Below are positions 15,427 through 23,290 of a DNA stretch of 24,721 nt, in pieces. The stretch spans positions 1-24,721 of the forward strand of contig JANPLD010000082.1 in the NCBI GenBank assembly GCA_031426355.1, written 5' to 3'. Position numbers and translations under genes: made by a program. The stretch's first letter is position 1. Each line of letters starts with the position of its first letter. This DNA is from JANPLD01 sp031426355 (GTDB lineage: Bacteria > Pseudomonadota > Alphaproteobacteria > Rickettsiales > UBA8987). The notes under the pieces were generated by a model. It made no database searches and was not told the origin of the DNA. It was given only the letters and a program-made list of their open reading frames with translations.

Positions 15427-16599
15427 ATGAAAGCACTCTGCTGGCACGGAAAAAATGATGTAAGAATAGATAATGTTCCTGATCCTAAAATCATAGATGG
15501 CCGCGATGCTATTATAAAAGTTTCCTCATGCGCGATATGCGGTTCTGACCTTCACTTGCTTGATGGTTATGTTCCAACGATGGAGTCAGGTGACATACTT
15601 GGTCATGAGTTCATGGGTGAAGTTATTGAAGTTGGTAAAGATAATAAAAAATTAAAAGTTGGTGACAGAGTAGTTGTTCCTTTCAATATTTCATGCGGTG
15701 ACTGTTTCTTCTGCAAAAAAGGGCTTTTTTCCTGCTGCGATAATTCAAACCCCAATGCAGAAATCGCTAAAAAGGCCATGGGGCATTCTCCCGCAGGTTT
15801 GTTTGGGTATTCACATATGCTCGGTGGATATTCTGGCGGACAGGCTGATTATGTACGTGTGCCATATGCCGATGTCGGACCTATAAAAATTGAGTCTGAT
15901 CTTGATGACGAGCAGGTTTTATTCCTCTCTGATATTTTCCCGACGGGTTATATGGCGGCTGAAAATGCAGGTATTGAACCGGGTGATACAGTTGCGGTAT
16001 GGGGTTGCGGCCCCGTTGGGCAATTCACAATTCAAAGTGCGTGGCTGCTTGGTGCTGGTAGAGTTATAGCGATTGATACTGTTCCTGAAAGGATAGAAAT
16101 GGCGCGCACAAAAGGAAAAGCAGAGACCATAGATTTTGCTGAATATGATGTTTATGACAAATTAATGGAAATGACAAATGGCCGCGGCCCGGACCGCTGT
16201 ATTGACGCAGTTGGTTGCGAGGCACATGTTGGCCCAACATTTGATTCCATCGTGGATAAGGTAAAAACACTAACCATGCTTGGAACTGACAGGCCGCATG
16301 TAGTGCGTGAGATAATTAAATGCTGTCGTAAAGGCGGCGGTATATCTACCCCAGGTGTTTATATGGGTTACCTTGATAAAATTCCGCTTGGCGCGTTTGT
16401 TGCAAAAGCGCTTACATGGAAAACAGGACAGACTCATACTCACCGTTATCTGAAACCATTGCTCAAATTAATTGAAGGTGGAAAGATCGACCCGTCTTTT
16501 GTTATTACTCACAGGGCAAATCTTAGTGAGGCGCCTGACCTTTACAAAACCTTCCGTGATAAAAAGGATGGCTGCATCAAAGTAGTGATGAAACCATAA
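15427..16599 (+). CDS. Zinc-dependent alcohol/formaldehyde dehydrogenase family (MDR)
   Basis: A 390-residue medium-chain dehydrogenase. Catalytic zinc ligands are seen in CAICGSDLH (C38) and GHEFMGE (H60, E61). Structural zinc cysteines are C90, C93, C96 and C103 or C104 in the SCGDCFFCKKG region. The nucleotide-binding Rossmann part has WGCGPVGQF and ends its second strand with VIAIDT, an acidic residue that fits NAD. The long form with a C-terminal HRYLKPLLKLIEGG segment resembles the glutathione-independent formaldehyde dehydrogenase-like branch; substrate is not certain. An ATG 27 nt upstream is in frame, but the ATG at 15427 gives the family start MKALCWHGKNDVR and has CAGGA before it. 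The catalase gene follows after 38 nt, so the pair may respond together to stress. Confidence 0.88.
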   Translation: MKALCWHGKNDVRIDNVPDPKIIDGRDAIIKVSSCAICGSDLHLLDGYVPTMESGDILGHEFMGEVIEVGKDNKKLKVGDRVVVPFNISCGDCFFCKKGLFSCCDNSNPNAEIAKKAMGHSPAGLFGYSHMLGGYSGGQADYVRVPYADVGPIKIESDLDDEQVLFLSDIFPTGYMAAENAGIEPGDTVAVWGCGPVGQFTIQSAWLLGAGRVIAIDTVPERIEMARTKGKAETIDFAEYDVYDKLMEMTNGRGPDRCIDAVGCEAHVGPTFDSIVDKVKTLTMLGTDRPHVVREIIKCCRKGGGISTPGVYMGYLDKIPLGAFVAKALTWKTGQTHTHRYLKPLLKLIEGGKIDPSFVITHRANLSEAPDLYKTFRDKKDGCIKVVMKP

Positions 16600-16637
16600 T
16601 CTACAAAACTTAACCTTAACACTTTAAATAAAATTAT

Positions 16638-18725
16638 ATGAACAAGCTTGCAGCTAAACTGAAAATGATTCTAGGCAACGGTGGGGAAACTCACCAGATC
16701 GCAGATAATAATACTGGAGCAATTACAACAATGCAGGGTATGCCTGTATCTGATGACCAGAATTCTTTAAAATCTGGCCCACGTGGGCCTATTTTATTAG
16801 AAGACCATGTTCTTCGTGAGAAAATATTTCATTTTGATCATGAGCGTATTCCTGAGCGTGTTGTTCATGCACGCGGATATGGAGCACATGGTTTTTTTGA
16901 AACTTATGAATCTCTCAGTGATATTACGGCCGCTGATATTTTTCAACGTGCGGGAGAAAAAACTCCTACTTTTGTACGTTTCTCTACAGTAGCGGGAAAT
17001 AAAGGTTCTGCTGACCTTGCTCGTGACGTGAGGGGATTTGCTGTTAAGCTTTACACTAAAGAAGGTAACTGGGATCTGGTCGGGAATAATATTCCGGTAT
17101 TTTTTATCCAGGACCCGATGAAATTTCCAGATCTTATACATGCAGCTAAAGATGAACCGGATCGCGGCTTTCCGCAAGCTCAGACTGCACATGATAATTT
17201 CTGGGATTTTATATCGCTCATGCCGGAAAGCATGCATATGGTGATGTGGATAATGTCAGATCGTACCATACCGCGCTCATTCCGCTTTATGGAAGGTTTT
17301 GGTGTTCACACATTCCGCTTGGTTAATAAGGAAGGAAAATCAACTTTTGTAAAATTCCATTGGAAGCCGAAACTTGGCTTACAATCAGTTGTGTGGAATG
17401 AAGCGGTAAAAATTAACGGTGCTGATCCTGATTTCCATCGTCGTGATCTATGGGATTCAATCAATGCTGGAGATTTTCCTGAATGGGAATTGGGCTTGCA
17501 ATTGTTTGATGAGAAGTTTGCCGAGAAATTTGATTTTGATGTATTGGATCCTACAAAAATAATTCCTGAAGAGGAAGTTCCTATACGTATAGTTGGCAGA
17601 TTAGTTCTAGACCGTGTGGTGGATAATTTCTTTGCGGAAACTGAGCAGGTTGCGTTCTGCACACAAAATATTGTACCGGGAATTGATTTTACAAATGACC
17701 CATTATTGCAAGGCAGGAATTTTTCATATCTTGATACGCAAATAAAAAGACTGGGCGGGCCAAACTTTACTCATATTCCTATCAACGCGCCTAAATGTCC
17801 TTTTAGGCATTTTATGCAGGATGGCCATATGGCTATGCATAACCCGAAAGGAAGGGTTAATTATGAACCAAACTCACTTGGTGCCGAAGGCGGACCGCGT
17901 GAAACTCAAAAAGGATTTAAAAGTTTCCCGGTGGAAGATACAGGCGCAAAAATGCGTATTCGCCCTGAGAGTTTTGCTGACCATTATAGTCAGGCAAGGC
18001 AGTTTTATATTAGCCAAACGCCGATTGAGCAAAGCCATATTTCTGATGCGTTGGTGTTTGAGCTCAGTAAAGTTGAAAACCCAGCAATAAGAAGCAAAAT
18101 TGTATCCCACCTGCTTAATATTGATAGTAAGCTTGCGGATAAAGTTGCTAAAGGCCTGCGCCTTAAAGCAATGCCTGCGCCTGCCGTGGCAGCAAAACCT
18201 ACACGTAAGGATTTAAAAAAATCTGATGCTTTAAGTATTTTGAATAATGGGCCGGAAAGCTTCAAAGGCCGTAAGCTTGGTATCTTTGTTACTGATGGCG
18301 CAGATGCGGAATTGCTGAACGCGTTAAAAGCTGCGGCTAAGAAAGAAGGTGCGGTTGTTGAAATAATTGCGCCAATGATAGGCGGAGTTGAAATGGATGA
18401 CGGTAGCTTTGTAGAAGCTAATCATAAACTTGAGGGCGGCCCTTCTGTAGTTTTTGATGCAGTAGCATTACTGGTTTCAAAAGCAGAAGTGAAAATTTTA
18501 TTGAAGGAATCTAGCATAAGGGATTTTATCGCTGACGCTTTTGCGCATATGAAATTTATTGGGTTTAATGAAAGCGCCTTGCCCTTAATGCAAAAAGTGG
18601 GGATTGCTGAAAGCTTGGATGATGCATGTATTGAGCTTACTAGCGCAGCTGATGCAAAAGCTTTCATTAAAGAATGCGGCAAATTGCGTTTCTGGGATAG
18701 GGAAGCAAATGTAAATGCACTTTAA
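16638..18725 (+). CDS. katE: Large-subunit catalase (HPII type)
   Basis: A 695-residue haem catalase that breaks down hydrogen peroxide in the cytoplasm. Distal side: H77 in ERVVHARGYGAHG and N150 in LVGNNIPVFF. Proximal haem ligand: Y364 in GRNFSYLDTQIKRLGGPNF. The block MAMHNPKGRVNYEPNS is typical of catalases. After a Pro/Ala linker (about 508-545) comes the extra flavodoxin/GATase1-like domain (KLGIFVTDGADAELLNAL) that marks large-subunit clade 2 catalases such as E. coli KatE; the length, slightly under 700, fits. The start has no clear Shine-Dalgarno site. A run of seven A in the linker stays in frame. It follows the dehydrogenase by 38 nt; control by a stress regulator is likely but no operator is visible. 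Confidence 0.95.
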   Translation: MNKLAAKLKMILGNGGETHQIADNNTGAITTMQGMPVSDDQNSLKSGPRGPILLEDHVLREKIFHFDHERIPERVVHARGYGAHGFFETYESLSDITAADIFQRAGEKTPTFVRFSTVAGNKGSADLARDVRGFAVKLYTKEGNWDLVGNNIPVFFIQDPMKFPDLIHAAKDEPDRGFPQAQTAHDNFWDFISLMPESMHMVMWIMSDRTIPRSFRFMEGFGVHTFRLVNKEGKSTFVKFHWKPKLGLQSVVWNEAVKINGADPDFHRRDLWDSINAGDFPEWELGLQLFDEKFAEKFDFDVLDPTKIIPEEEVPIRIVGRLVLDRVVDNFFAETEQVAFCTQNIVPGIDFTNDPLLQGRNFSYLDTQIKRLGGPNFTHIPINAPKCPFRHFMQDGHMAMHNPKGRVNYEPNSLGAEGGPRETQKGFKSFPVEDTGAKMRIRPESFADHYSQARQFYISQTPIEQSHISDALVFELSKVENPAIRSKIVSHLLNIDSKLADKVAKGLRLKAMPAPAVAAKPTRKDLKKSDALSILNNGPESFKGRKLGIFVTDGADAELLNALKAAAKKEGAVVEIIAPMIGGVEMDDGSFVEANHKLEGGPSVVFDAVALLVSKAEVKILLKESSIRDFIADAFAHMKFIGFNESALPLMQKVGIAESLDDACIELTSAADAKAFIKECGKLRFWDREANVNAL

Positions 18726-18779
18726 TAAGTAGTGTAAAGCTGAATTAACTGTTATCCTTTGCTGTAAAATTTTTATGAA

Positions 18780-19886
18780 ATGAAAGATAAATCTTCGCAA
18801 AATTTCAGCATTAGCAATTCCTCAGGGAATATAAGGATAACAGGTACGCTTAATATTTATAATATCCATCAGGCAAAAAAACATCTGAGTGGTTTTTTGA
18901 AGAAAGGAACTACTATAGATTTTGCTGATCTTATCAGCCTTGATACTGCCGCTGCTATAATGCTTAGGTCATTTGCAGAAAAATATAATGTAAGTTTTGA
19001 AAATGTTAAAAAAGAACATCTTTCATTATTCCAACTGATAAAAGATGTTCCGTTAGAAACATTACCTGAGGATCATAAAACACCTGCATTGCTTAAAGGT
19101 ATTGCTTATGTAGGAAGATCAGCCGTTAAAATAAAAGACAGCACTTATGAGATAATATCTTTTTTTGGACATACATGCGTAGCTTTATTCTCAGCGTTAT
19201 TAAGACCGCGCAAGTTGAGAGTTGGTTCTATAGTTCATCATATTGAGGAAATATTTATTAAGGCAATTCCGATAGTCAGCCTTATAGCATTTCTGATTAG
19301 TATTGTTCTGGCATATCAGGGAATAGCACAACTTCGGCCGCTTGGCGCGCAGAGGTTCACTGTTAATCTCGTTGCGATATCAGTACTGAGGGAAATGGGG
19401 GTGCTGCTAACTGCTATTATGGTCGCGGGTCGTTCCGGTTCTGCATTCACTGCTGAAATAGGTGTAATGAAGATAAGGGAAGAAGTTGATGCCCTAAAAA
19501 CCATGGGTATTAATTCTTTTGAAATATTAGTGATACCACGATTGATTGCAATAATTATATCCCTGCCCTTACTTACTTTTATCGCGGATATTATGGGTTT
19601 GGCTGGTGGCGCGGTATTATCTTCTGCACTCATAGGTATTTCACTGCCCGAATATATTGATAGGATACATGATGTGGTAAAATTCAATACTTTTATGGTG
19701 GGTATGATTAAAGCGCCAGTATTTGCATTTGCGATCGCTGTGGTTGGATGTCTGCACGGGATGAAAGTTACAGGATCATCTGAAAGTGTGGGTGAGGAAA
19801 CTACCAGATCAGTAGTTAAATCAATATTCATTGTATTGTTGCTGGATGCGGTATTCTCAATAATTTTTGAGCAGATAGGTTTATGA
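18780..19886 (+). CDS. mlaE: MlaE-family lipid ABC transporter permease with N-terminal STAS domain
   Basis: A 368-residue inner-membrane permease. Residues about 8-95 look like a STAS domain (GTLNIYN, then FADLISLDTAAAIMLRSF), the domain that in E. coli is a separate protein, MlaB. Residues about 120-368 are the MlaE domain, with several membrane helices and the conserved core REMGVLLTAIMVAGRSGSAF and VMKIREEVDALKTMGI. The fusion is known in alphaproteobacteria. An ATG six bases upstream stops after two codons, so 18780 is the start. The stop overlaps the ATPase ATG by 4 nt. The complex moves phospholipids between inner and outer membrane; direction cannot be told. Confidence 0.92.
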   Translation: MKDKSSQNFSISNSSGNIRITGTLNIYNIHQAKKHLSGFLKKGTTIDFADLISLDTAAAIMLRSFAEKYNVSFENVKKEHLSLFQLIKDVPLETLPEDHKTPALLKGIAYVGRSAVKIKDSTYEIISFFGHTCVALFSALLRPRKLRVGSIVHHIEEIFIKAIPIVSLIAFLISIVLAYQGIAQLRPLGAQRFTVNLVAISVLREMGVLLTAIMVAGRSGSAFTAEIGVMKIREEVDALKTMGINSFEILVIPRLIAIIISLPLLTFIADIMGLAGGAVLSSALIGISLPEYIDRIHDVVKFNTFMVGMIKAPVFAFAIAVVGCLHGMKVTGSSESVGEETTRSVVKSIFIVLLLDAVFSIIFEQIGL

Positions 19887-20698
19887 ATATGCAGACTCAA
19901 AATATAATATCAGTGAAGTCGATCGTGAATCGCTTTGGTGAGCAATTGATTCATGACCGTGCTAACCTTGATATTAAAAGAGGTGAAATTATAGGCATAG
20001 TTGGGGGCTCTGGCTCAGGTAAATCAGTTTTGTTAAAATCCATAATTGGTCTTCATAAGCCAAATGAGGGGGAGATAACATTAGATGGTAAAAATATAAA
20101 TGATATCCGTGACCATGAAATAGCCGCTCTTTTTGGGGTTCTGTTCCAGCAGGGAGCGTTATTTTCATCGCTTACAGTGGGGCAAAATATTATGCTGCCG
20201 ATGCGTGAACATACCGATCTTAACGAAAAGGAACTTGAGATATTGGCAGGGTTAAAACTTTCCATAGTGGGTTTGCCGCCGGAAACCGCTCATAAATTCC
20301 CTTCTGAATTATCAGGCGGGATGATAAAGCGCGCGGCACTTGCAAGGGCGCTGGCACTTGATCCAAAAATACTTTTCCTTGATGAGCCGACTGCTGGGCT
20401 TGATCCCCTTGGCGCCACAGCTTTTGATGAGCTTATTTTAAAGCTTAATAAGATACTTGGAATAACAGTTGTAATAATTACTCATGACCTTGATACACTT
20501 TTTACAGTTTGTACGCGCGCTGCAGTATTGGTTGATAGAAAAATCATAATTGACACTTTAGATGGCTTGTTGAAAAGTGAGCATAAGTGGATAAATGAAT
20601 ATTTTCATGGGCCAAGGGCAAGAAGCGCAATTACTGCGGCAGAAAATGTTGAACTTAATGATGAAGGAAAACTAAGCAGGGTAGATGGAAACAGATAA
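19883..20698 (+). CDS. mlaF: MlaF-type lipid ABC transporter ATPase
   Basis: A 271-residue ABC ATPase. Walker A is GGSGSGKS (residues 41-48), Q-loop at VLFQQGALFSSLTV, signature LSGGM at 143-147, Walker B ILFLDEPT (D167, E168), D-loop AGLDP and H-loop ITHD. The signature GGMIKR and the FQQGALF Q-loop are those of the MlaF/MCE group. The last 30 residues form a tail after the EYFHGPRAR segment, where MlaF proteins contact partner subunits. Start overlaps the permease stop (ATGA); stop overlaps the MCE gene by 14 nt. Confidence 0.95.
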   Translation: MNMQTQNIISVKSIVNRFGEQLIHDRANLDIKRGEIIGIVGGSGSGKSVLLKSIIGLHKPNEGEITLDGKNINDIRDHEIAALFGVLFQQGALFSSLTVGQNIMLPMREHTDLNEKELEILAGLKLSIVGLPPETAHKFPSELSGGMIKRAALARALALDPKILFLDEPTAGLDPLGATAFDELILKLNKILGITVVIITHDLDTLFTVCTRAAVLVDRKIIIDTLDGLLKSEHKWINEYFHGPRARSAITAAENVELNDEGKLSRVDGNR

Positions 20699-21509
20699 AC
20701 ATTATTTCTTTATTGGGTCTTTTGTGATAGCTGCGGTTATTGCAATCATGGCGTTTTCGATATGGATAACCTCTCAGGATAAAGGGGATTTCATACGTTA
20801 CCGCGCCCATTTCGCCGAATCGGTAAGCGGGCTTAATGTTGGCAGTGAGGTTAAATACAGGGGCGTTAGTGTAGGTTCGGTGGAATCAATCAAAATAGAC
20901 CAGAATGATACGAGATTCATAAGTGTTATGATAAAAGTTTTGGAAGATACACCAATAAAAACTGACACTGTTGCAAGCCTTAAATTTCAGGGAATTACGG
21001 GGGTGATATTTGTTGAACTTACTGGTGGCAGTAATGAATCTGTACTTTTAAAAGATACTGTTAAAAAAGGGAAGATCTCGGAAATACAAGTAAAATCAAG
21101 TCCGCTCAATGCCATAATAGATCGCGTGCCGGAATTGCTGGAACGTATATCTACAGGCCTTGAGCGCATAAATTCACTGGTAAGTCAGGATAATGTTGAT
21201 GCGTTAAGCAGCGTAATAAACACGTGGCAGAAAATGTCTGTTAAACTTTCAGGCGATCTTGACCAATTAGGGCCAATATTAAAAAATGGTAATCAGGTGT
21301 CAAAAGATCTTCGCGAAATAACTGCTAATTCAAAATCAAGCGTTAATGAAACAGTGGAAAATCTGAACCGCTCTTCGCAGCAGTTAAATACATTGCTTCG
21401 GGATTTGCGTAAAACTTCACGCAGTATGAGTAATGTGTCTGAAACCATAGAAGAAAACCCATCTAGTTTAATATTTCCCGGTAAGGAAAAAGGAGTTGCT
21501 GCACCATGA
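20685..21509 (+). CDS. mlaD: MlaD-type MCE-domain protein
   Basis: A 274-residue protein anchored by one N-terminal membrane helix (about 8-29). A single MCE domain follows (about 38-115: FAESVSGLNVGSEVKYRGVSVG, then VASLKFQGITGVIFVELTGG). The rest is mostly helical, with NNNTL-type heptads around residues 200-250, ending close to SSLIFPGKEKG. In this class the MCE domains form a hexameric ring in the periplasm that binds lipid; the long helical tail is longer than in E. coli MlaD and recalls proteins whose helices form a channel. It overlaps the ATPase by 14 nt and the lipoprotein gene by 4 nt. Confidence 0.9.
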   Translation: METDKHYFFIGSFVIAAVIAIMAFSIWITSQDKGDFIRYRAHFAESVSGLNVGSEVKYRGVSVGSVESIKIDQNDTRFISVMIKVLEDTPIKTDTVASLKFQGITGVIFVELTGGSNESVLLKDTVKKGKISEIQVKSSPLNAIIDRVPELLERISTGLERINSLVSQDNVDALSSVINTWQKMSVKLSGDLDQLGPILKNGNQVSKDLREITANSKSSVNETVENLNRSSQQLNTLLRDLRKTSRSMSNVSETIEENPSSLIFPGKEKGVAAP

Positions 21510-22129
21510 AAATTCATTCGGGCGTTCTTAAAAGCATTTCATGCTTTTTATTTATAATTATATTATGCTCCTGTTCTGTGGGAAGAAAACACGAAACTGT
21601 GATCTATGCTTTAAGACCTGAGGTAGCTAAAGTAGATCATAAAACCTGCAATAATAAATCTGATCTGCAGATCATAGAGCCTTCATCTGTTACCGGGCTT
21701 GAAAGCAGACGTATAGCCATATTACAAAAAAATAATCATTTGAATTATTATAGAGATATACGCTGGGCAGCTCCACTATCAGAAATGCTGCAAATCTCCC
21801 TTGCCGATGCGTTTGAAAGATCAAATATTTTTAATTCTGTTGGAACTGATATGGATGACATATCCCCTGATTTTGTGCTTACAACTGATATAAGGGACTT
21901 TCAGGTGAATCAGGAAAAAGAGCCTTCTTATGCCCAGATAAGATTTGTCTCAAAGCTCATAAGAACTAAAGATCATAAAATTATCGCGACCATACCGATA
22001 GAAAATAATATGATCCCAAATGTTTATAAAATGGATAGTATCATAGCCTCCTTTAATAATGGACTAACAAAATCTATAACTGAAGTAGTAAGAAAATCTT
22101 CTGATTCACTTCCGTGCAATAATAATTAA
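21506..22129 (+). CDS. ABC-transport auxiliary lipoprotein (PqiC/ABC_trans_aux type)
   Basis: A 207-residue lipoprotein: signal peptide with hydrophobic stretch FLFIIILCSCS, likely lipidated Cys at 23. The mature part has YALRPEVAKV, then RRIAILQKNNHLNYYRDIRWAAPLSEMLQ and DFVLTTDIRDFQV, the pattern of the auxiliary lipoproteins (PqiC-like, DUF330) found in MCE operons. It would sit in the outer membrane and dock the MCE assembly; this is known for PqiC and inferred here. The ATG overlaps the MCE stop (ATGA). No MlaC or MlaA gene is in the window, so this lipoprotein may be the outer-membrane link of the system. Confidence 0.83.
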   Translation: MKIHSGVLKSISCFLFIIILCSCSVGRKHETVIYALRPEVAKVDHKTCNNKSDLQIIEPSSVTGLESRRIAILQKNNHLNYYRDIRWAAPLSEMLQISLADAFERSNIFNSVGTDMDDISPDFVLTTDIRDFQVNQEKEPSYAQIRFVSKLIRTKDHKIIATIPIENNMIPNVYKMDSIIASFNNGLTKSITEVVRKSSDSLPCNNN

Positions 22130-22137
22130 TATTAAAT

Positions 22138-22806
22138 ATGGGATTACTTTTTAAATCTATGGTCAGAGCTTTCAGCTCAATTTTTGCTCCCGGGATGGGC
22201 AAGGTTTTTATTAAAAGTACTTTGATAACTATTTTTGTACTTATCGGATTTGTTTTCCTAGTAACTTATATAGCAGATTACTTCTCACCCTTATTAGATT
22301 CATCTTATAGATCTTATGTGACGTGGTTTGCAGGGCTTGGTTCGTTCGTAATTTCGTGGATATTATTTCCGGGGATTATGCCATTTATTACGAGCTTTTT
22401 TAACAATGACATAATTGATATAATTGAACGCAAGTATTATCCACCGCTGAAGATTGATCAGAATTCTTTTTTAAGTGATTTTATATTTGAAGGTAAATTC
22501 ACTCTTAAGGCCTTGCTGTTAAATATATTGATTTTACCTTTATATTTAGTACCAGTGATAAATGTGTTCATCTTCTTTATCCTGAACGGCTATCTGCTTG
22601 GTAATCAGTTTTTTATTGCTTCTTCAAGAAGACATATGGATAGCATAAAAGCAAAAGAACTGAGCAAAAAACATTCCAGATCAATTTTATGGGGTGGTAT
22701 AGTTATTGCTTTCTTTGCTACGGTTCCGATATTAAATCTAGTTATTCCTTTTTTCGGGGTAGCGCTAATGATCCATATGTTTCATATAGTTAAAGATGAA
22801 ATTTAG
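22138..22806 (+). CDS. EI24/CysZ-family membrane protein
   Basis: A 222-residue protein with about four long hydrophobic segments (near 24-47, 60-85, 118-152, 180-215). The layout and features such as APGMGKVFIKSTLIT, a long charged loop around IIERKYYPP, NGYLLGNQFF and a final ATVPILNLVIPFFGVALM segment match the EI24 domain family (CysZ, sulfate uptake). It starts 8 nt after the lipoprotein stop and so appears to belong to the Mla transcript. Whether it moves sulfate or has another envelope role cannot be told; no cysteine-synthesis genes are near. Confidence 0.8.
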   Translation: MGLLFKSMVRAFSSIFAPGMGKVFIKSTLITIFVLIGFVFLVTYIADYFSPLLDSSYRSYVTWFAGLGSFVISWILFPGIMPFITSFFNNDIIDIIERKYYPPLKIDQNSFLSDFIFEGKFTLKALLLNILILPLYLVPVINVFIFFILNGYLLGNQFFIASSRRHMDSIKAKELSKKHSRSILWGGIVIAFFATVPILNLVIPFFGVALMIHMFHIVKDEI

Positions 22807-22815
22807 CGGATCAAT

Positions 22816-23223
22816 TTATTTACAGGTAACATTATTTAGGGGTATATATTTACCGCCTAAATAGCCACCACCTACTGCACCGCCAATAGTTGCCACAGTC
22901 TTACCATTACCCTTACCTAACTGATTCCCTGCGAGACCGCCTGCTACAGCACCCGCTACATAACCAAGGACATTTTTGTCATTACAGTTTGTTGCCAGAG
23001 GTTGTTGTTGCACTGAATTATTTTGTGCTTGAAGGTTATTATCGGGGTTTCTCCAAGGTTTATCCTGAGATGCAGGAGTTTTAGATATAGTTTTTGTAGT
23101 AACTACAGATTTTTCTGTATGGGCTTTTGTTTGCGTATTCTGGTTAATATAAGCTCCTAAAGCTGTTGCACTTACAACTAACACTGCAGCACCGGCAACA
23201 ATCAATAATGTATTCCTTTTCAT
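22816..23223 (-). CDS. Glycine-zipper envelope protein (17-kDa surface antigen-like)
   Basis: A 135-residue protein. The N-terminus MKRNTLLIVAGAAVLVV is a membrane anchor or uncleaved signal; there is no lipobox Cys, unlike the Rickettsia 17-kDa antigen. A low-complexity Thr/Lys/Gln/Asn linker follows (about 28-75), then the glycine-zipper domain GYVAGAVAGGLAGNQLGKG and IGGAVGGGYLGG. A Cys just before the zipper and one at the end (TCK) could form a disulfide. An upstream in-frame ATG eight codons earlier exists, but the start at 23223 has AGAGAG before it and gives a proper signal sequence. It converges on the EI24 gene with a 9-nt gap; no terminator is seen between them. Confidence 0.82.
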   Translation of the reverse strand: MKRNTLLIVAGAAVLVVSATALGAYINQNTQTKAHTEKSVVTTKTISKTPASQDKPWRNPDNNLQAQNNSVQQQPLATNCNDKNVLGYVAGAVAGGLAGNQLGKGNGKTVATIGGAVGGGYLGGKYIPLNNVTCK

Positions 23224-23290
23224 AAAACTCTCTTTAAATTGCCTCAAAATCTAAGATTCTATTAAAGGGTATAAATTTTCAATGTGTTTA

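Noticed and set aside
19316..19900. A 194-codon open frame on the minus strand
   Set aside because: It lies opposite the permease and the start of the ATPase gene, both with clear family motifs; its translation has no recognisable domain. It is a shadow of codon use.
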